Numbered from the stretch's first letter, positions 23,061 through 37,204 are shown. The stretch: DNA of 64,000 bases from Glandiceps talaboti (GCF_964340395.1 NC_135565.1:7232742-7296741), one strand, 5' to 3'. Translations and numbers: made by a program. Notes: generated by a model from the letters alone, not told the origin.

Positions 23061-23968
23061 AGTGACCTCTGGGGGTGAGGAAGTCCTTGGGGTTTTCCCC
23101 CTGGCAGATATGGAGTTTTTTGCTTGAGATACTAAGGCAATGTTTAGGTTATTCATAACCTTTGAGGTAATATTTCCAAGCTTCGAAAAGCTAACGTAAA
23201 TGTACGTTTTAAATGAGTTTCCTATATCACATAAAATAGACATGTAACATTAGTATAGGGGCATTAATATATGTATAATAAAGTCACCGGTATGTTAGAG
23301 AACTTTAGGTGGATATTGTGTTTTATTGTGTTTTTGTGTGGTCATTGTGTTTTAAATTGTGATTGAAGAAAAAAATCCTTTCTACAATGGCATATAGCCT
23401 TGTCTTGTCCCTGTTTCTTACATGAATTCTTTAATATTACTTATAACTTCAAACATAACTATACATATACATATACATGTATTACCTAGCTACCACACTA
23501 GTTACAGAACATGTTATGTAAATGCTTGGCTGTTTCACAATCAATGCTTTACTTATATTGCAGTTTGGGGCAAACTTGAAGGTTTCGTAATGGCAATTTT
23601 CATAGATAGTTTATAAATGAAATTAATCTAAATTGTTCTACTCGTCATGTTATTGACACTACAAATCACCACATCTCATCAGATTCCAGTTTCTGTTATA
23701 CCCTAGGTATGACCACCTAAAGTTCTCTGACATACCGGTGACTATACTATACATGCAATATTAATAATGTCCCTGTACCAATTTTACGGGCCCATTTTTA
23801 TGTGACATGGGAAACTCATTTAAAACTTACATTTACGTTAGCTTTTCAAAGCTGGGAAATATTACCTCAAAGGTTATGAATAACCTAAAAGTTGCCTTAA
23901 TAGAAACAAAAAACCTTCCGATCTGTCAGGACGACAACCCCCAAGGACTCCCTCAGCGCCAGAGGTCA
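23061..23968. mobile_element. Foldback structure with about 255-bp inverted arms
   Basis: The left arm (about 23061-23313) and right arm (about 23709-23968) are reverse complements with scattered changes. Landmarks are GTCACCGGTATGT and ACTTTAGGTGG at the inner ends, and the AGCTAACGTAAATGTA block and AGGTTATTCATAACCTTTGA further out. The spacer is about 395 bp and non-coding. The left arm overlaps the fifth 234-bp unit, so the right arm is an inverted unit of that family. It could be a foldback transposon or an inverted duplication. Confidence 0.75.
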
Positions 23969-24011
23969 AAGGGGGGAGGTCAGTGAGTTTTTGTCGACCC
24001 GATCGTATTTT

Positions 24012-24114
24012 TCTAATTCAAAAATTGGTCTTCCAGTTCAAGTGTCGGTCTTCTAATTCAAGTGTTGGTCTTCTAATTCAAGTGTCGGTCTTCTAATTCA
24101 AAAATCGGTCTCCT
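24012..24114. repeat. 20-bp tandem repeat
   Basis: About five units of TCGGTCTTCTAATTCAAGTG, the first and last with AAAAA in place of AAGTG. It runs directly into the TATAC array. Confidence 0.9.
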
Positions 24115-24575
24115 ATACTATACTATACTATACTATACTATACTATACTATACTATACTATACTATACTATACTATACTATACTTTACTATACTATACTA
24201 TACTATACTATACTATACTATACTATACTATACTATACTATACTATACTATACTATACTATACTATACTATACTATACAATACTACACTATACTTTACTA
24301 TACTATACTATACTATACTATACTACTAGTATACTATACTATACTATACTATACTATACTATACTATACTATACTATACTATTATATACTATACTATACT
24401 ATACTATACTATACTATACTATACTATACTATACTATACTATACTATACATTGCTATACTATACTTTACTATACTATACTATACTATACTATACTATACT
24501 ATACTATACTATACTATACTATACTATACTATACTATACTATACTATACTATACTATACTATAGTATATACTATA
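24115..24575. repeat. TATAC pentanucleotide array
   Basis: Nearly pure five-base repeats (ACTAT on this strand) with a few point variants. Near 24563-24605 the polarity flips to AGTGT/AGTAT. Confidence 0.95.
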
Positions 24576-24714
24576 CTACATTATAGTGTAGTGTAGTGTA
24601 GTATAGTATTGAAGAGTGTTGTATTTCCGTATTTGTTTGCCCAGAGTTTACTTGTATTGTTCATCAAATAGAGATGCCAGTATTATGATAGTGGACTCAG
24701 GTTACTAGTATTTA

Positions 24715-25165
24715 TTTCTGTTTCATTATAGCCTCTTTTCGCCAGTTTCCAGGTGAAGAATTTAATTTTCTTTTGAAATTCTTTTTCGTTACTACATGTT
24801 CGTATGTATCTGATCGTTTGACCCTTAATGGACCCTTTGAAGACTGAGTTCGGGCGGCAGTATTACCTGTGTAAATATTGGAATGAGTTTTGATATCCAA
24901 TACTTTGTGTTATTGGTGCCGTTGACATTTGTGGATTGTGATATGTTACTTCCGTATCTGAGCTTTCCAACGAAAATTTGAAAGTTGGATGTATTTGGTT
25001 TATTTTTTCACTCAGATTATTTAGTTCAACTTGGGTGCCACAAAATATCATGAAAACGCCACCCCTGAAATGTGTCCAGAGTGATATTTTATCCGTGTAG
25101 ATTTCAATAATGCGACTTTCCAGTTCATGGAATGTCGGCTATTTCGGGTGATGCCCAAGAGCCAA
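24715..25165 (-). pseudogene. Penelope-like reverse transcriptase remnant
   Basis: On the minus strand three frames together show the C-terminal part of a reverse transcriptase. From about 25165: HELESRIIEIYTD, then WTHFRGGVFMIF where a W-RYIDD-F catalytic motif is expected, so both Asp are replaced by Gly. Next come LDIKTH and FQYLH run together by a deletion, then SVFKGSIKGQTIRYIRTCS and RGY in a third frame. A stop and at least two frameshifts break it. This motif order is what I know from Penelope-like elements; another RT class with the same block is possible. It sits between satellite arrays of opposite polarity. Confidence 0.7.
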
Positions 25166-25690
25166 TGCACATGCATGTTTGTGTGTAGAATTCTCCTTTA
25201 AATTTAAATGTGTTTTTCGTGAGAATCACATAATAGTTTTAGGAGATGCACAGGTGGTGGTTTTGGAATGCTATAGTCGATTGTTTGTGTAACTGGCGAG
25301 TCAAGTGCTTCGACAACTGACTGCATTGCGCCAGACTGCAAAGTATGTGTGTACATACCACGTGTAAAGTGACTAGTATCCAATTTTCAGGAACTACATA
25401 CAGTAGCTTCTGGTGCCATGTGATGACACACTTTGTGCAAGTGTGAGACATATCTCGCTGGACACCCACAAATGAGATCCCATTGGTCTTCAACACAACA
25501 TACAGTCTCTATATTAACGGATCTCATCTACGAGATGCAATAACTAAACACTGGGACGTAATAGCAGACAATGAGATATGAAATCAATTATATCCAAAAA
25601 GACCAATCATAGCACAGAAGCGAAACATAAACTTAAAAGACAAATAGGTCAACACTCAATTGCAGCATTCCGAATTTAAAAATCTAGCGG
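25166..25690. other. Low-copy sequence upstream of the RT remnant
   Basis: An 85-codon minus-strand frame (25239-25496) shows no recognisable domain. It may be further decayed element sequence. Confidence 0.35.
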
Positions 25691-28600
25691 AAATAAAACG
25701 AGATAATATTATAATATAATATAGTATAGTATATAGTACAATATATAGTATATAGCACAGTCTAGTATATAGTATATTATAGTATAGTATAGTATATAGT
25801 ATAGTATAGTATATAGTAAAGTATAGTATAGTATAGTATGGTATAGTAGAGTATAGTATAGTATAGTATGATATAGTATAGTATACTATATAGTACAGTA
25901 TATAGTTTAGTATAGTATAGTATAGTATGGTACATAGTATAGAGCATAGTATAGTGTATAGTGTAGTCTAGTATATAGTATAGTATAGTATAGTATAGTA
26001 TAGTATATAGTACAGTATAGTATAGAATAGTCTAGAATATAGTATATAGTATAGTATATAGTAAAGACAAGTATATAGTACAGTATATAGTACAGTATAG
26101 TATAGAATAGTCTAGAATATAGTATATAGTATAGTATATAGTAAAGACAAGTATATAGTACAGTATATAGTACAGTATGTAGCATAGTCTAGTATATAGT
26201 ATAATATAGTATAGAATAGTATAGTATAGTATAGTATATAGTACAGGATATAGCATAGTCTAGTATATAGTGCAGTATAGTATAGTATAGTATAGTATAG
26301 TATAGTATAGTATAGTATAGTATAGTATAGTATAGTACAGTATAGTATAGTATAGTATATAGTAAAGAATATATTATATAGCATAGTCTAGTATATAGTA
26401 TAGTATAGCATAGTACAGTATAGTATAGTATAGTATAGTATATAGTACAGAATATATTATATAGCATAGTCTAGTATATAGTGCAGTATAGTATAGTATT
26501 GTATAGTATATAGTATAGTATAGTATAGTATAGTATAGCATAATATATTATAGCATAGTATAGTATAATATAGTATAGTATAATATATAGTACAGAATAT
26601 AGTATAGTCTAGTATATAGTATAGTACAGTATTGTATAGTATATAGTATATAGTATAGTATAGTATAGCATAATATAGTATAGCATAGTATAGTATAATA
26701 TAGTATAGTATAATATATAGTACAGAATATAGTATAGTCTAGCATAGTATAGTATAATACAGTATAGTATTGTATACTATACTATATAGTATAGTCTAGT
26801 CTAGTCTAGTATAGTACAGTATAATATAGTATAGTATAGTACAGTAGAGTACAGTACAGTATAATATAGTATAGTACAATGTATAGTATATGGTATATAG
26901 CATAGTATAGTATATAATGTAGTCTAGTATATAGTATAGTATAGTATATAGTATAGTACAATACAGTATAGTATAGTATATAGTACAGAATATAGTATAT
27001 AACATAGTCTAGTATATAGCATTGTATAGTATAGTGTATAGTATAATATAGTTTATAGTATATAGTATAGTATAATATATAGTACAGTATACAGTATATA
27101 GCATAGTCTAGTATATAGTAGAGTATAGTATGGTATAGTATAGTATAGTATAGTATAGTGTAGTATATAGTACAGTATATAGCATAGTCTAGTATATAGC
27201 TTAGTATACTATAGTATAGTATGGTACATAGTATAGAGCATAGTATAGTTTATACTGAGTCTAGTATATAGTATAGTATAGTATAGTATAGTATAGTCTA
27301 GTCTAGTATATAGTATAGTATAGTATATAGTATATAGTAAAGACAAGTATATAGTACAGTATAAAGTATAGTATATATAGTAAAGTATACAGCATAGTCT
27401 AGTATATAGTATAATATAGTATAGAATAGTATAGTATAGTATATAGTCCAGTATATAGCATAGTCTAGTATATAGTGCAGTATAGTATAGTATAGTATAG
27501 TATATAGTACAGAATATATTATATATCATAGTCTAGTATATAGCGCAGCATAGTATAGTATATAGTACAATATATAGTATATAGCACAGTCTAGTATATA
27601 GTATAGTCTAGTATAGTATAGTATAGTATATAGTATAGTATAGTATATAGTAAAGTATAGTATAGTATAGTATAGTATAGTAGAGTATAGTATAGTATGA
27701 TATAGCATAGTATACTATATAGTACAGTATATAGTTTAGTATAGTATAGTATAGTATGGTACATAGTATAGAGCATAGTATAGTATATAGTGTAGTCTAG
27801 TATAGTATAGTATAGTATAGTATAGTATAGTATAGTATAGTATAGTATATAGTACAGTATCTTATAGAATAGTCTAGTATATAGTATATAGTATATAGTA
27901 AAGACAAGTATATAGTACAGTATATAGTATAGTATATAGTACAGTATACAACATAGTCTAGTATATAGTATAATATAGTATAGAATAGTATAGTATAGTG
28001 TAGTATATAGTACAGTATATATCATAGTCTAGTATATAGTGCAGTATAGTATAGTATATTATAGTATAGTATAGTATAGTATATAGTACAGAATATATTA
28101 TATATCATAGTCTAGTATATAGTGCAGTATAGTATAGTATAGTATAGTCTAGTATAGTATATCATAGCATAATATAGTATAGCATAGTATAGTATAATAT
28201 AGAATAGTATAATATATAGTACAGAATATAGTCTAGTCTAGTATATAGTATAATACAGTATTGTATACTATACTATATAGTATAGTATAGTATAGTATAG
28301 TACAGTATAATATAGTATAGTACAGTAGAGTACAGTACAGTACAGAATAGTATAGTATATAGTACATAATATATTATATAACATAGTCTAGTATATAGTA
28401 TAGTATAGCATAGTACAGTATAGTATAGTATAGTATATAGTACATAATATATTATATAGCATAGTCTAGTATATAGTAAAGTATAGTATAGTATAGTATA
28501 TAGTATAGTATAGTCTAGTATAGTATAGCATAATATAGTATAGCATAGTATAGTATAATATAGTATAGTATAATATATAGTACAGAATATAGTATAGTCT

Positions 28601-31125
28601 AGTATATAGTATAGTACAGTATTGTATGCTATACTATATAGTATAGTATAGTATAGTACAGTACAGTAGAGTACAGTACAGTACAGTATAGTATAGTATA
28701 GTACAATGTATAGTATATAGTATATAGCATAATATAGTATATAGTGTAGTCTAGTATAGTATAGTATATAGTATATAGTATAGTATAGCATAGCATAATA
28801 TAATATAGCATAGTATAGTATAATATAGTATAGTATAATATATAGTACAGAATATAGTATAGTCTAGTATAGTATAGTATAATACAGTATAGTATTGTAT
28901 ACTATACTATATAGTATGGTATAGTATAGTACAGTATAATATAGTATAGTATAGTATATAGTACAATATATAGTATATAGCACAGTCTATTATATAGTAT
29001 AGTCTAGTATAGTATAGTATATAGTATAGTATAGTATATAGAAAAGTATAGTATAGAATAGTATAGTATAGTAGAGTATAGTATAGTATAGTATGATATA
29101 GCATAGTATACTATATAGTACAGTATATAGCTTAGTATAGTATAGTATAGTATGGTACATAGTATAGAGCATAGTATAGTATATAGTGTAGTCTAGTATT
29201 TAGTATAGTATAGTATAGTATAGTATAGTATAGTATAGTATAGTATAGTATATAGTACAGTACAGTATAGAATGGTCTAGTATATAGTATATAGTATAGT
29301 ATATAGTAAAGACAAGTATATAGTACAGTATATAGTACAGTATATAGCATAGTCTAGTATATAGTATAATATAGTATAGAATAGTATAGTATAGTGTAGT
29401 GTATAGTATAGTATATAGCATAGTCTAGTATATAGTGCAGTATAGTATATTATAGTATAGTATAGTATAGTATAGTATAGTATATAGTACAATATATAGT
29501 ATATAGCACAGTCTAGTGTATAGTATAGTATAGTATAGTACAGTATAGTATAGTATAGTATATAGTAAAGAATATATTATATAGCATAGTCTAGTATATA
29601 GTATAGTATAGCATAATACAGTATAGTATAGTATAGTATAGTATAGTATATAGTATAGTATAGTCTAGTATAGTATAGCATAATATAGTATAGCATAGTA
29701 TAGTATAATATAGTGTAGTATAATATATAGTACAGAATATAGTATAGTCTAGTATATAGTATAGTACAGTATTGTATACTATACTATATAGTATAGTATA
29801 GTATAGTACAGTATAATATAGTATAATATAGTATAGTACAGTAGAGTACAGTACAGTACAGTATAGTATAGTATAATATAATGTGTAGTATATAGTATAT
29901 AGCATAGTATAGTATATAGTGTAGTCTAGTATATAGTATAGTATAGTATAGAGTATAGTACAGTAGAGTATAGTATAGTATATAGTACAGTATATAGTAT
30001 ATAGCATAGTCTAGTATATAGCATTGTATAGTATAGTGTATAGTATAATATAGTTTATAGTATATAGTATAGTATAATATATAGTACAGTATACAGTATA
30101 TAGCATAGTTTAGTATATAGTAGAGTATAGCATGGTATAGTATAGTAAAGTATAGTGTAGTATATAGTACAGTATATAGCATAGTCTAGTATATAGTATA
30201 GTATAGAATAGCATAGTATATTAGAGTAGAGTATATAGTATAGTGCAGTGTAGTATATAGTATAGTATAGCATAGTATGTAGTACATTAGATAGTATAGT
30301 CTAGTATATAGTACAGTATATAGCGTAGTCTAGTATATATCATAGTATAGTATAGTATAGTATAGTACAGTGTATATTGTACAGTATAGTGTATAGTATA
30401 ATATAGTATAGTATATAGTATAGTATAGTATAGTATAGCATAGTACAGTATAGTATAGTATATAGTACAGAATATAGTATATAGTATAGTCTAGTATATA
30501 GCATAGTATAGTATAGTATAGTACAGTGTATATTGTATAGTATAGTGTATAGCATAATATAGTTTATCATATATAGTATATTAAAATATATAGTACAGTA
30601 TACAGTATATAGCATAGTCTAGTATATAGTACAGTATAGCATAGTATAGTGTAGTATATAGTATAGTATAGTATAGAATAGTATAGTATAGTGTAGTATA
30701 TAGTACAGTATATGGCATAGTCTAGTATATAGTATAGTATAGAATAGTATAGTATAGAATATTAGAGTAGAGTATATAGTATAGTGTAGTGTAGTATATA
30801 GTATAGTATAGCATAGCATAGTATAGTCTAGTATAGTATAGTCTAGTATAGTATATAGTACAGTCTAGTATAGTATATAGTATAGCATAGTCTAGTTTAG
30901 TATATTATAGTATATAGTATATAGCATAGTTAAATACATAGTTAATAGCATAGTGTAGTATATAGTACAGTACAGTATAGTTTAATATATAGTATATAGC
31001 ATAGTATAATATATAGTATAGTATAGTATACTATAGTATATAGTATAGTATAGTATACTATAGTATATAGTATAGTATAGTATATAATATAGTATAATAT
31101 AGTGTAGTATACTATATAGTACAGT
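25691..31125. repeat. TATAG-type satellite, AGTAT polarity
   Basis: About 5.4 kb built from AGTAT pentamers and TATATAGTACAG, ATAGCATAGTCTAG type variants. Larger repeats are visible: AAAGACAAGTATATAGTACAG recurs near 26071, 26146, 27338, 27899 and 29308, and GGTACATAGTATAGAGCATAG near 25929, 27221, 27756 and 29153. Long Tyr/Leu/Ile-rich frames on the minus strand are translation of the repeat, not genes. Confidence 0.95.
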
Positions 31126-31640
31126 GTATAGTATAATATACCATATACTATACAATACTATCCTATGCTATAATATATACGATACACTATACTATACTAT
31201 ACTATATACTCTACTATATAATATACTATATTATACTATATACTACACTTGCCTATATACTATACTATGCAACACTACACTATGCTATATTCAATATACT
31301 CTACTATACACTACTATATTATACCATACTATACTATACTATCCTATACTATCCTATACTATACTATACTATACTATACTATACTATACTAATTTTATAC
31401 GATACTATACTTGACTATACTATACTATACTATACTATACTAATTTTATATGATACTATGCTTGACTATATACTATATACAATAGTATAGGTATGCTATA
31501 GTATGCTATACTATAACCTACACTATACTATACTATATTCCATATACTAGTATATTATACCATACTATACTATACTATACTACACGACACTATACCATAT
31601 ACCATATACTCTACTATACTCTATTATACTATAGTATACC
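31126..31640. repeat. TATAC-type satellite, ACTAT polarity
   Basis: The polarity reverses over about 31000-31130 and runs as ACTAT to 31640. It contains two nearby copies of ACTAATTTTATACGATACTA. Confidence 0.9.
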
Positions 31641-31643
31641 TAA

Positions 31644-31758
31644 GCAATAAACCACACCCTGGGGATGGTATACCACTCGGTTTTGAGCAGTGAACTCAAT
31701 ATATTTCGTTCACTGGTCAAAACCGAGTGGTATACCATTCCCAGGGGTGGTTTATCGC
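31644..31758. mobile_element. 115-bp near-perfect palindrome (MITE-like)
   Basis: The arms 31644-31695 and 31708-31758 are complementary with only a few mismatches or single-base indels around a 12-bp loop. The core is TGGTATACCACTCGGTTTTGA. It sits in a satellite gap, is non-coding, and its regular structure suggests a small mobile element. Confidence 0.75.
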
Positions 31759-31985
31759 TATTATATTATACCAGTATATTGAAACTGTCGGAAACAAGAT
31801 ATGACGCAACATTTTCTGGTTTCATTTGTGCCCCCATCCCTGCGTGGACTATACTGTTCATAGACGAACAGTGAGAGAACATCAAAATTTGGACACGTGC
31901 CAACTGTGCATTATCGCTCAGTTTAGACGCGCTAGTTCGATGCCTAGATCAATCAGATCTCTCGATTTGCGCCATCAATATACTG
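31759..31985. other. Unique island inside the satellite
   Basis: Non-repetitive, mixed-composition sequence. Short overlapping frames have no recognisable domain. Confidence 0.5.
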
Positions 31986-34460
31986 GACTGTATACTATAC
32001 TATATACCACATACTCTACTATACTATGATCTACTACACTATACTATACTATACTACACTAGACTATACTAGATTATACTAGACTCTATACTATATACGA
32101 TAGTGTAGGAATAGAATAATATTATAGTATATTATTGTACAGTATATAGTAGAGTATATTATACAGTACTGTATGGTATAGTATGCTATACTATACACTA
32201 CACTATAATATACACTATAGACTATATTCCATATATTCTACTATACTATAATCTACTACACTATACTATACTATACTATACTATGCTATACTAGACTCTA
32301 TACTGTATACAATAGTGTAGGTATAGAATAATATTATAGTATATTATTGTACTGTATATAGTAGAGTATATTATATAGTACTGTATGGTATAGTATGCTA
32401 TACTATACACTACACTATAATATACACTATACACTATATTCCATATACTCTACTATACTCTAGTATATTATACTATACTATACTAGACTATACTATACTT
32501 TGCTATGCTATACTATATACCATATGCTCTACTATACTCTACTATACTATACTATGCTAGACTATATATGATAGTATAGGTATAGAATAATATTATAGTA
32601 TTGTATTGTACAGTATATAGTATAGTACGGTATGGTATAGTATGCTATACTATACACTAAACTATACTATATTCCACATACTCTACTATACTCTAGTATA
32701 TTATACCATAATATACTATACTATACTATACTATACTATTATATACTATAATATACAATACTATACTATGCTATGCTATACTATATACCATATACTATAC
32801 TTTACTATATACCATACTATATGATATACTATGCTATACTATACTACACTACACTATACTATATTCCACATACTCTACTATACTCTAGTATATTATACCA
32901 TAATATACTATACTATTATATACTATAATATACAATACTATACTATGATACTAGTATGCTATACTATATACCATATACTATACTTTACTATATACCATAC
33001 TATATGATATACTATGCTATACTATACTACACTACACTATACTATACTATATACTCTACTATATTATACTATACTATTCTATACTATTTGTATACTATGT
33101 ACTATACTATACTACACAAAATAACATATACTCTACTATACTATACTATGTACTATACTATACTACCAGTATACTATACTATATATTATACTATATAATG
33201 TACTATACTAGACTATATATAATATGTACTATATATTATAGTATAGGTATCGAATAATATAGTATAGTATTGTACAGTATATAGTATACTATACTATGTA
33301 GTATGGTATATAGTATAGTATATAGTATACTAGTAGTATAGAATAGTATAGTATAGTATAGTATAGTATAGTATACAGTATAATATAGTATAGTATATAG
33401 TACAGTATATAGCATAGTCTAGTATATAGTATAGTATAAAATAGTATAGTTTATGGTATATAGCATAGCATAGTATAGTATAGTATAATATAGTATAGTA
33501 CATTGTACAGTACAGTGTAGTATATTATAGTATAGTATAGTATATAGTATAGTACAGTATAGTATAGTGCAGAATAGTAAAGTATAGTATATAGTATATA
33601 GCATAATAAAATACATAGTATATAGTATAGTTTAATATATAGTACAGTACATAGCATTATAGCAATATAGCATTATAGTCTGGTATATAGTACAGTATAG
33701 TATAGTATAGTTTAGTATAGTATAGTTTAGTATATACATGCAGTATAGTATAGTATACTATATAGTATAGTATAATATAGTATAGTATACTATATAGTAC
33801 AGTATATAGTATAGTCTGGTATATAGTATACTATACTATATAGTAGAGTATACTATACTATATATCATATACTATACTATACTATACACTATAATTTACT
33901 ATATACCATACTATATGATATACTATACTATACTTGATTTAATACTATACTATATTACACTACACTACACTATACTATATTCCATATACTCTACTCTACT
34001 ATATTATACCACACTATACTATATTATATTATACTATGCTATCATGCTATACACCATATACTATACTATATTATATAATATACTATATTATACTATATAC
34101 TATACTTGACTATATACGATACTATACTATACTATGCTATATACCATATAATATACTATACTCTACTATACACCATATACTATACTCTACTATACTACAC
34201 TATACTATATACCATATACTATACTCTACTATACTACACGACTATATACCATATAGTATACATTACTATACTCTACTATACTATACTAGACTACCATACT
34301 AGACTATATACTATATAATATAGTATAGGTATAGAATATTATAGTATAGTATTGTACAGTATATTGTATAGTACAGTATATAGTATAGTATAATATAGTA
34401 TATAGTATATAGCATAGCATAGTATATAGTCTTGTATAGTTTATAGTATAGTACCATACA
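31986..34460. repeat. Satellite mosaic with alternating polarity
   Basis: ACTAT and AGTAT stretches alternate. A junction motif with GTGTAGG/GTATAGGTATAGAATA recurs near 32100, 32320, 32575, 33245 and 34325, each time after an ACTAT run and before an AGTAT run. The units are therefore inverted-repeat-like and could extrude as cruciforms. Confidence 0.9.
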
Positions 34461-35320
34461 CTATTATAAGCCCAGTGGATGTATTTGTATTGAACAAAAT
34501 GTTCACTTGGTAAGCCCACATAGGGCAAGTAAATAAATAAAACAAACTATACTATACTTTGTACTTGATCTTTTTTTCATTATCATTTGTGTCAATATGA
34601 CTTGAAATGATTTAAACTTTTGAAACCCTAAAATTAGTGATACTTTTATGATATAACTAAGTTGTGTTTTACTTATGAATGGTGCTCTAAATGGCCTCCA
34701 AAAGGTGTTCATTTTTCAAAAGATCTTACCATGGGAGGGGGACACCCCCTCCCACTTGTATAGCATGCACGCATTGGCATAGCATGCACTTCTCCCGACA
34801 CTTTTTCAAGTTCTCTCCCTACTTTGAAACTTACTGAAACCCCTAGGTTTACAATTATGTTAATTTCATTTCTAATAATGTACTTTATAATTAGCTGAAT
34901 TAATCTATAATGATAATAGTTCACTCAATGTAAGAGATATCCTAGAACTTTTGGTTACTAAAACCATGAATATTTTGCACAGCTATGAACAGACAATCAT
35001 ACTTCTCATAGGGTTCCTGCCTAAAGAGCTTTATATATTGCAAGAAAGAACAAGAATATTTCTTGTCAACAGATGTGGGGGGGGGGCAGTGTTTTTTTAT
35101 TTGTCAGCAGGGGTGGGGTGAACAAAAAGTCAGCGTAAAATCTGATCGCTCCCTAAAATCAGTCTCATTCAACAACAAAAAATAAAACTGAATCAAATAA
35201 AATGAAATCATTCACCACTTACATGCTAGCTTCACTCTGTGTATAACATGTAAAATTGTCAGATATATAGAAGTCCACACTGGTGTTACATTTTATTACT
35301 TATTAATATTATCCATGATT
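34461..35320. other. AT-rich sequence with G/C-run repeats
   Basis: It has an inverted GGGAGGGGGACACCCCCTCCC at about 34733-34753 and a G-run with TCAGC motif near 35075 like those at 21830 and 23975. No gene recognised. Confidence 0.4.
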
Positions 35321-36848
35321 TAAGTTATATGACTATATCTCTTTGCAATATCCAAAATTTTTCTAATGACAAAAGATTGTGTCTTTTAACATTCTCATTT
35401 AACAAGTGCTTGAAGTACAAATTACAAAAACACATGTGTGTTTACACCAACGAAGAGAGCCAAGAGACAAGATTAAACAAAGTTCACATTTTTATACCTA
35501 ATTTTCATGTCACTGATGAGATCATCATATGCTTAACACTTCTTCATCTATATACCCCAAGAGCCATTCAAATTAATTTCCAGCTCATTACTTTTGGAAT
35601 TAAAGATTATTTTACCAAAAAGACACATTTTAGCCATAATTTGCATATCAATAATGGAATCATCATGTTCTGAATAATTCTTAAAGCAATAAAAAAAATA
35701 ATTGTTTGATTCCGGTTATCTGACCCTGCCTAGTTTTTCACTGCCGACCCTAACCTTTTTATTAACAAGTTCAAGAAAAAAATTGTAACATCACAAAAAT
35801 TATGAAGTCTCGCAAGAATTGGTGGATGCACAAACTGACATCAATTTAAAAAGACAATATAAAACTTTTCTTCCAAAATGTAATGACTGTACATCTGATG
35901 AGAAGAAACCAAAAACAGAGAGCATATGGAGAACAATGAAAAACATAACTACCTCAGATATGAAAAAAAATATTTAGAAAAAAAGAAATATAAAATGGCA
36001 TTGTAGCACAACTATTGTTTTCCAAAATACTGCCAATGGCGATGTAGCACAACTGTAGTTTTTAAAAATAGTTATCCATATGCTAGTCCATTCTAAAAAT
36101 AGGTGTTCATTTGTTGAATGACTATCCAGTTGCCTATCCAACCATGTTATGTTTGTCACATATGTGATTATTGGGCTGTTGCCATGGGCGGGGCCACTGT
36201 TGCTAGGGATATTTGCATACATTTTTTGAATGTTTACTAACTGCCTACCAGATGGTGTTCTTATTTAACCAAAATATACTGCCATTTGGTTGTTGCTAAG
36301 GCCATGGTCATGGTTGCTAGGGCCAATTGTGTCAAACTATTCTAAAGGAAATCTGCAGAACAACACTTCTAGAACCATCTCACCAAATTTCAGTTTCCCT
36401 GACCAAGTACTTTTTGAGATATAAACTTTTGACCAATTTACATGTTTACTCCTAATTTGGATGTTACTGATGAGATCATTATATGCTTAATATTTCTTCA
36501 TCTATACACCGGCAGATACATCCCTGTTAAAAGTTCAGCCCAATCTACTGAGTAGTTTTGGAATTGTAGGTTTTTAACCAAAAAGCCCTACTTTGCATAT
36601 TACACATGGAAACATCATGTCATGAACAAATCTTAATTTACACACCCCTGAGAATGTTCCCACCAAATTTCAGGCCAATCTGCCCAGTAGTTTTGTAGTT
36701 TAAATTCTTTGACAAAAATCACATTTTTGACCCAAAACCCATATATCTGATGTGATCATTTTCATTTGAACAATTTCACTACTAGACATCCAATATAACA
36801 TGACCACCAAGTATCAAAGAAATCGGACTGCAGTTTTCGACTAAGTTG

Positions 36849-36888
<40 letters not shown>
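35321..36888. repeat. Dispersed repeat with internal duplications and a CA tail
   Basis: CACTGATGAGATCAT...TATGCTTAA occurs near 35511 and 36468, followed each time by CTTCATCTATA and TTTTGGAATT. ACCAAATTTCAG occurs near 36389 and 36661. The unit ends in a CA tract at 36852-36888. A 114-codon frame (35329-35673) lies in it, but only DNA repeat similarity explains it. The family is unknown. Confidence 0.6.
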
Positions 36889-36890
<2 letters not shown>

Positions 36891-37204
36891 TCATTTCAAT
36901 TGTATTAAAAATGTTCAAAATAGAGCTCATGTCCTTGTGCACAACTAATTGATTTAAGATCTAAATTTCTGTTTTACTACACATAGAGTCTGAAGTTATT
37001 TTTTTTCTCTTAGAGACGAGCAAAACAACAGCTTCTTTGAATAGGACATCTGTTATGTACTGTGTAACAAACCTGTAAGAGATAAGAAAGTTAACAAAGG
37101 ATTAATACATTTATTGTTCAACTCTAAAACTTGCAAATATTTATGGTCAAAGTATTGGTGTAGTATTTGATCATGATTTCTTTTGCTAGTTATGTTTCTG
37201 TTAA
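36889..37204. other. Spacer before the 169-bp satellite
   Basis: AT-rich, and nothing recognised. Confidence 0.4.

Noticed and set aside
25907-30819. Many minus-strand frames of 60-172 codons rich in Tyr, Leu, Ile, Thr
   Set aside because: They are translations of AGTAT pentamer repeats in overlapping frames, with no domain and no codon structure apart from the repeat.
35329-35673. 114-codon frame
   Set aside because: Lies in a dispersed repeat whose other copy at about 36440-36600 does not keep the frame; no domain recognised.
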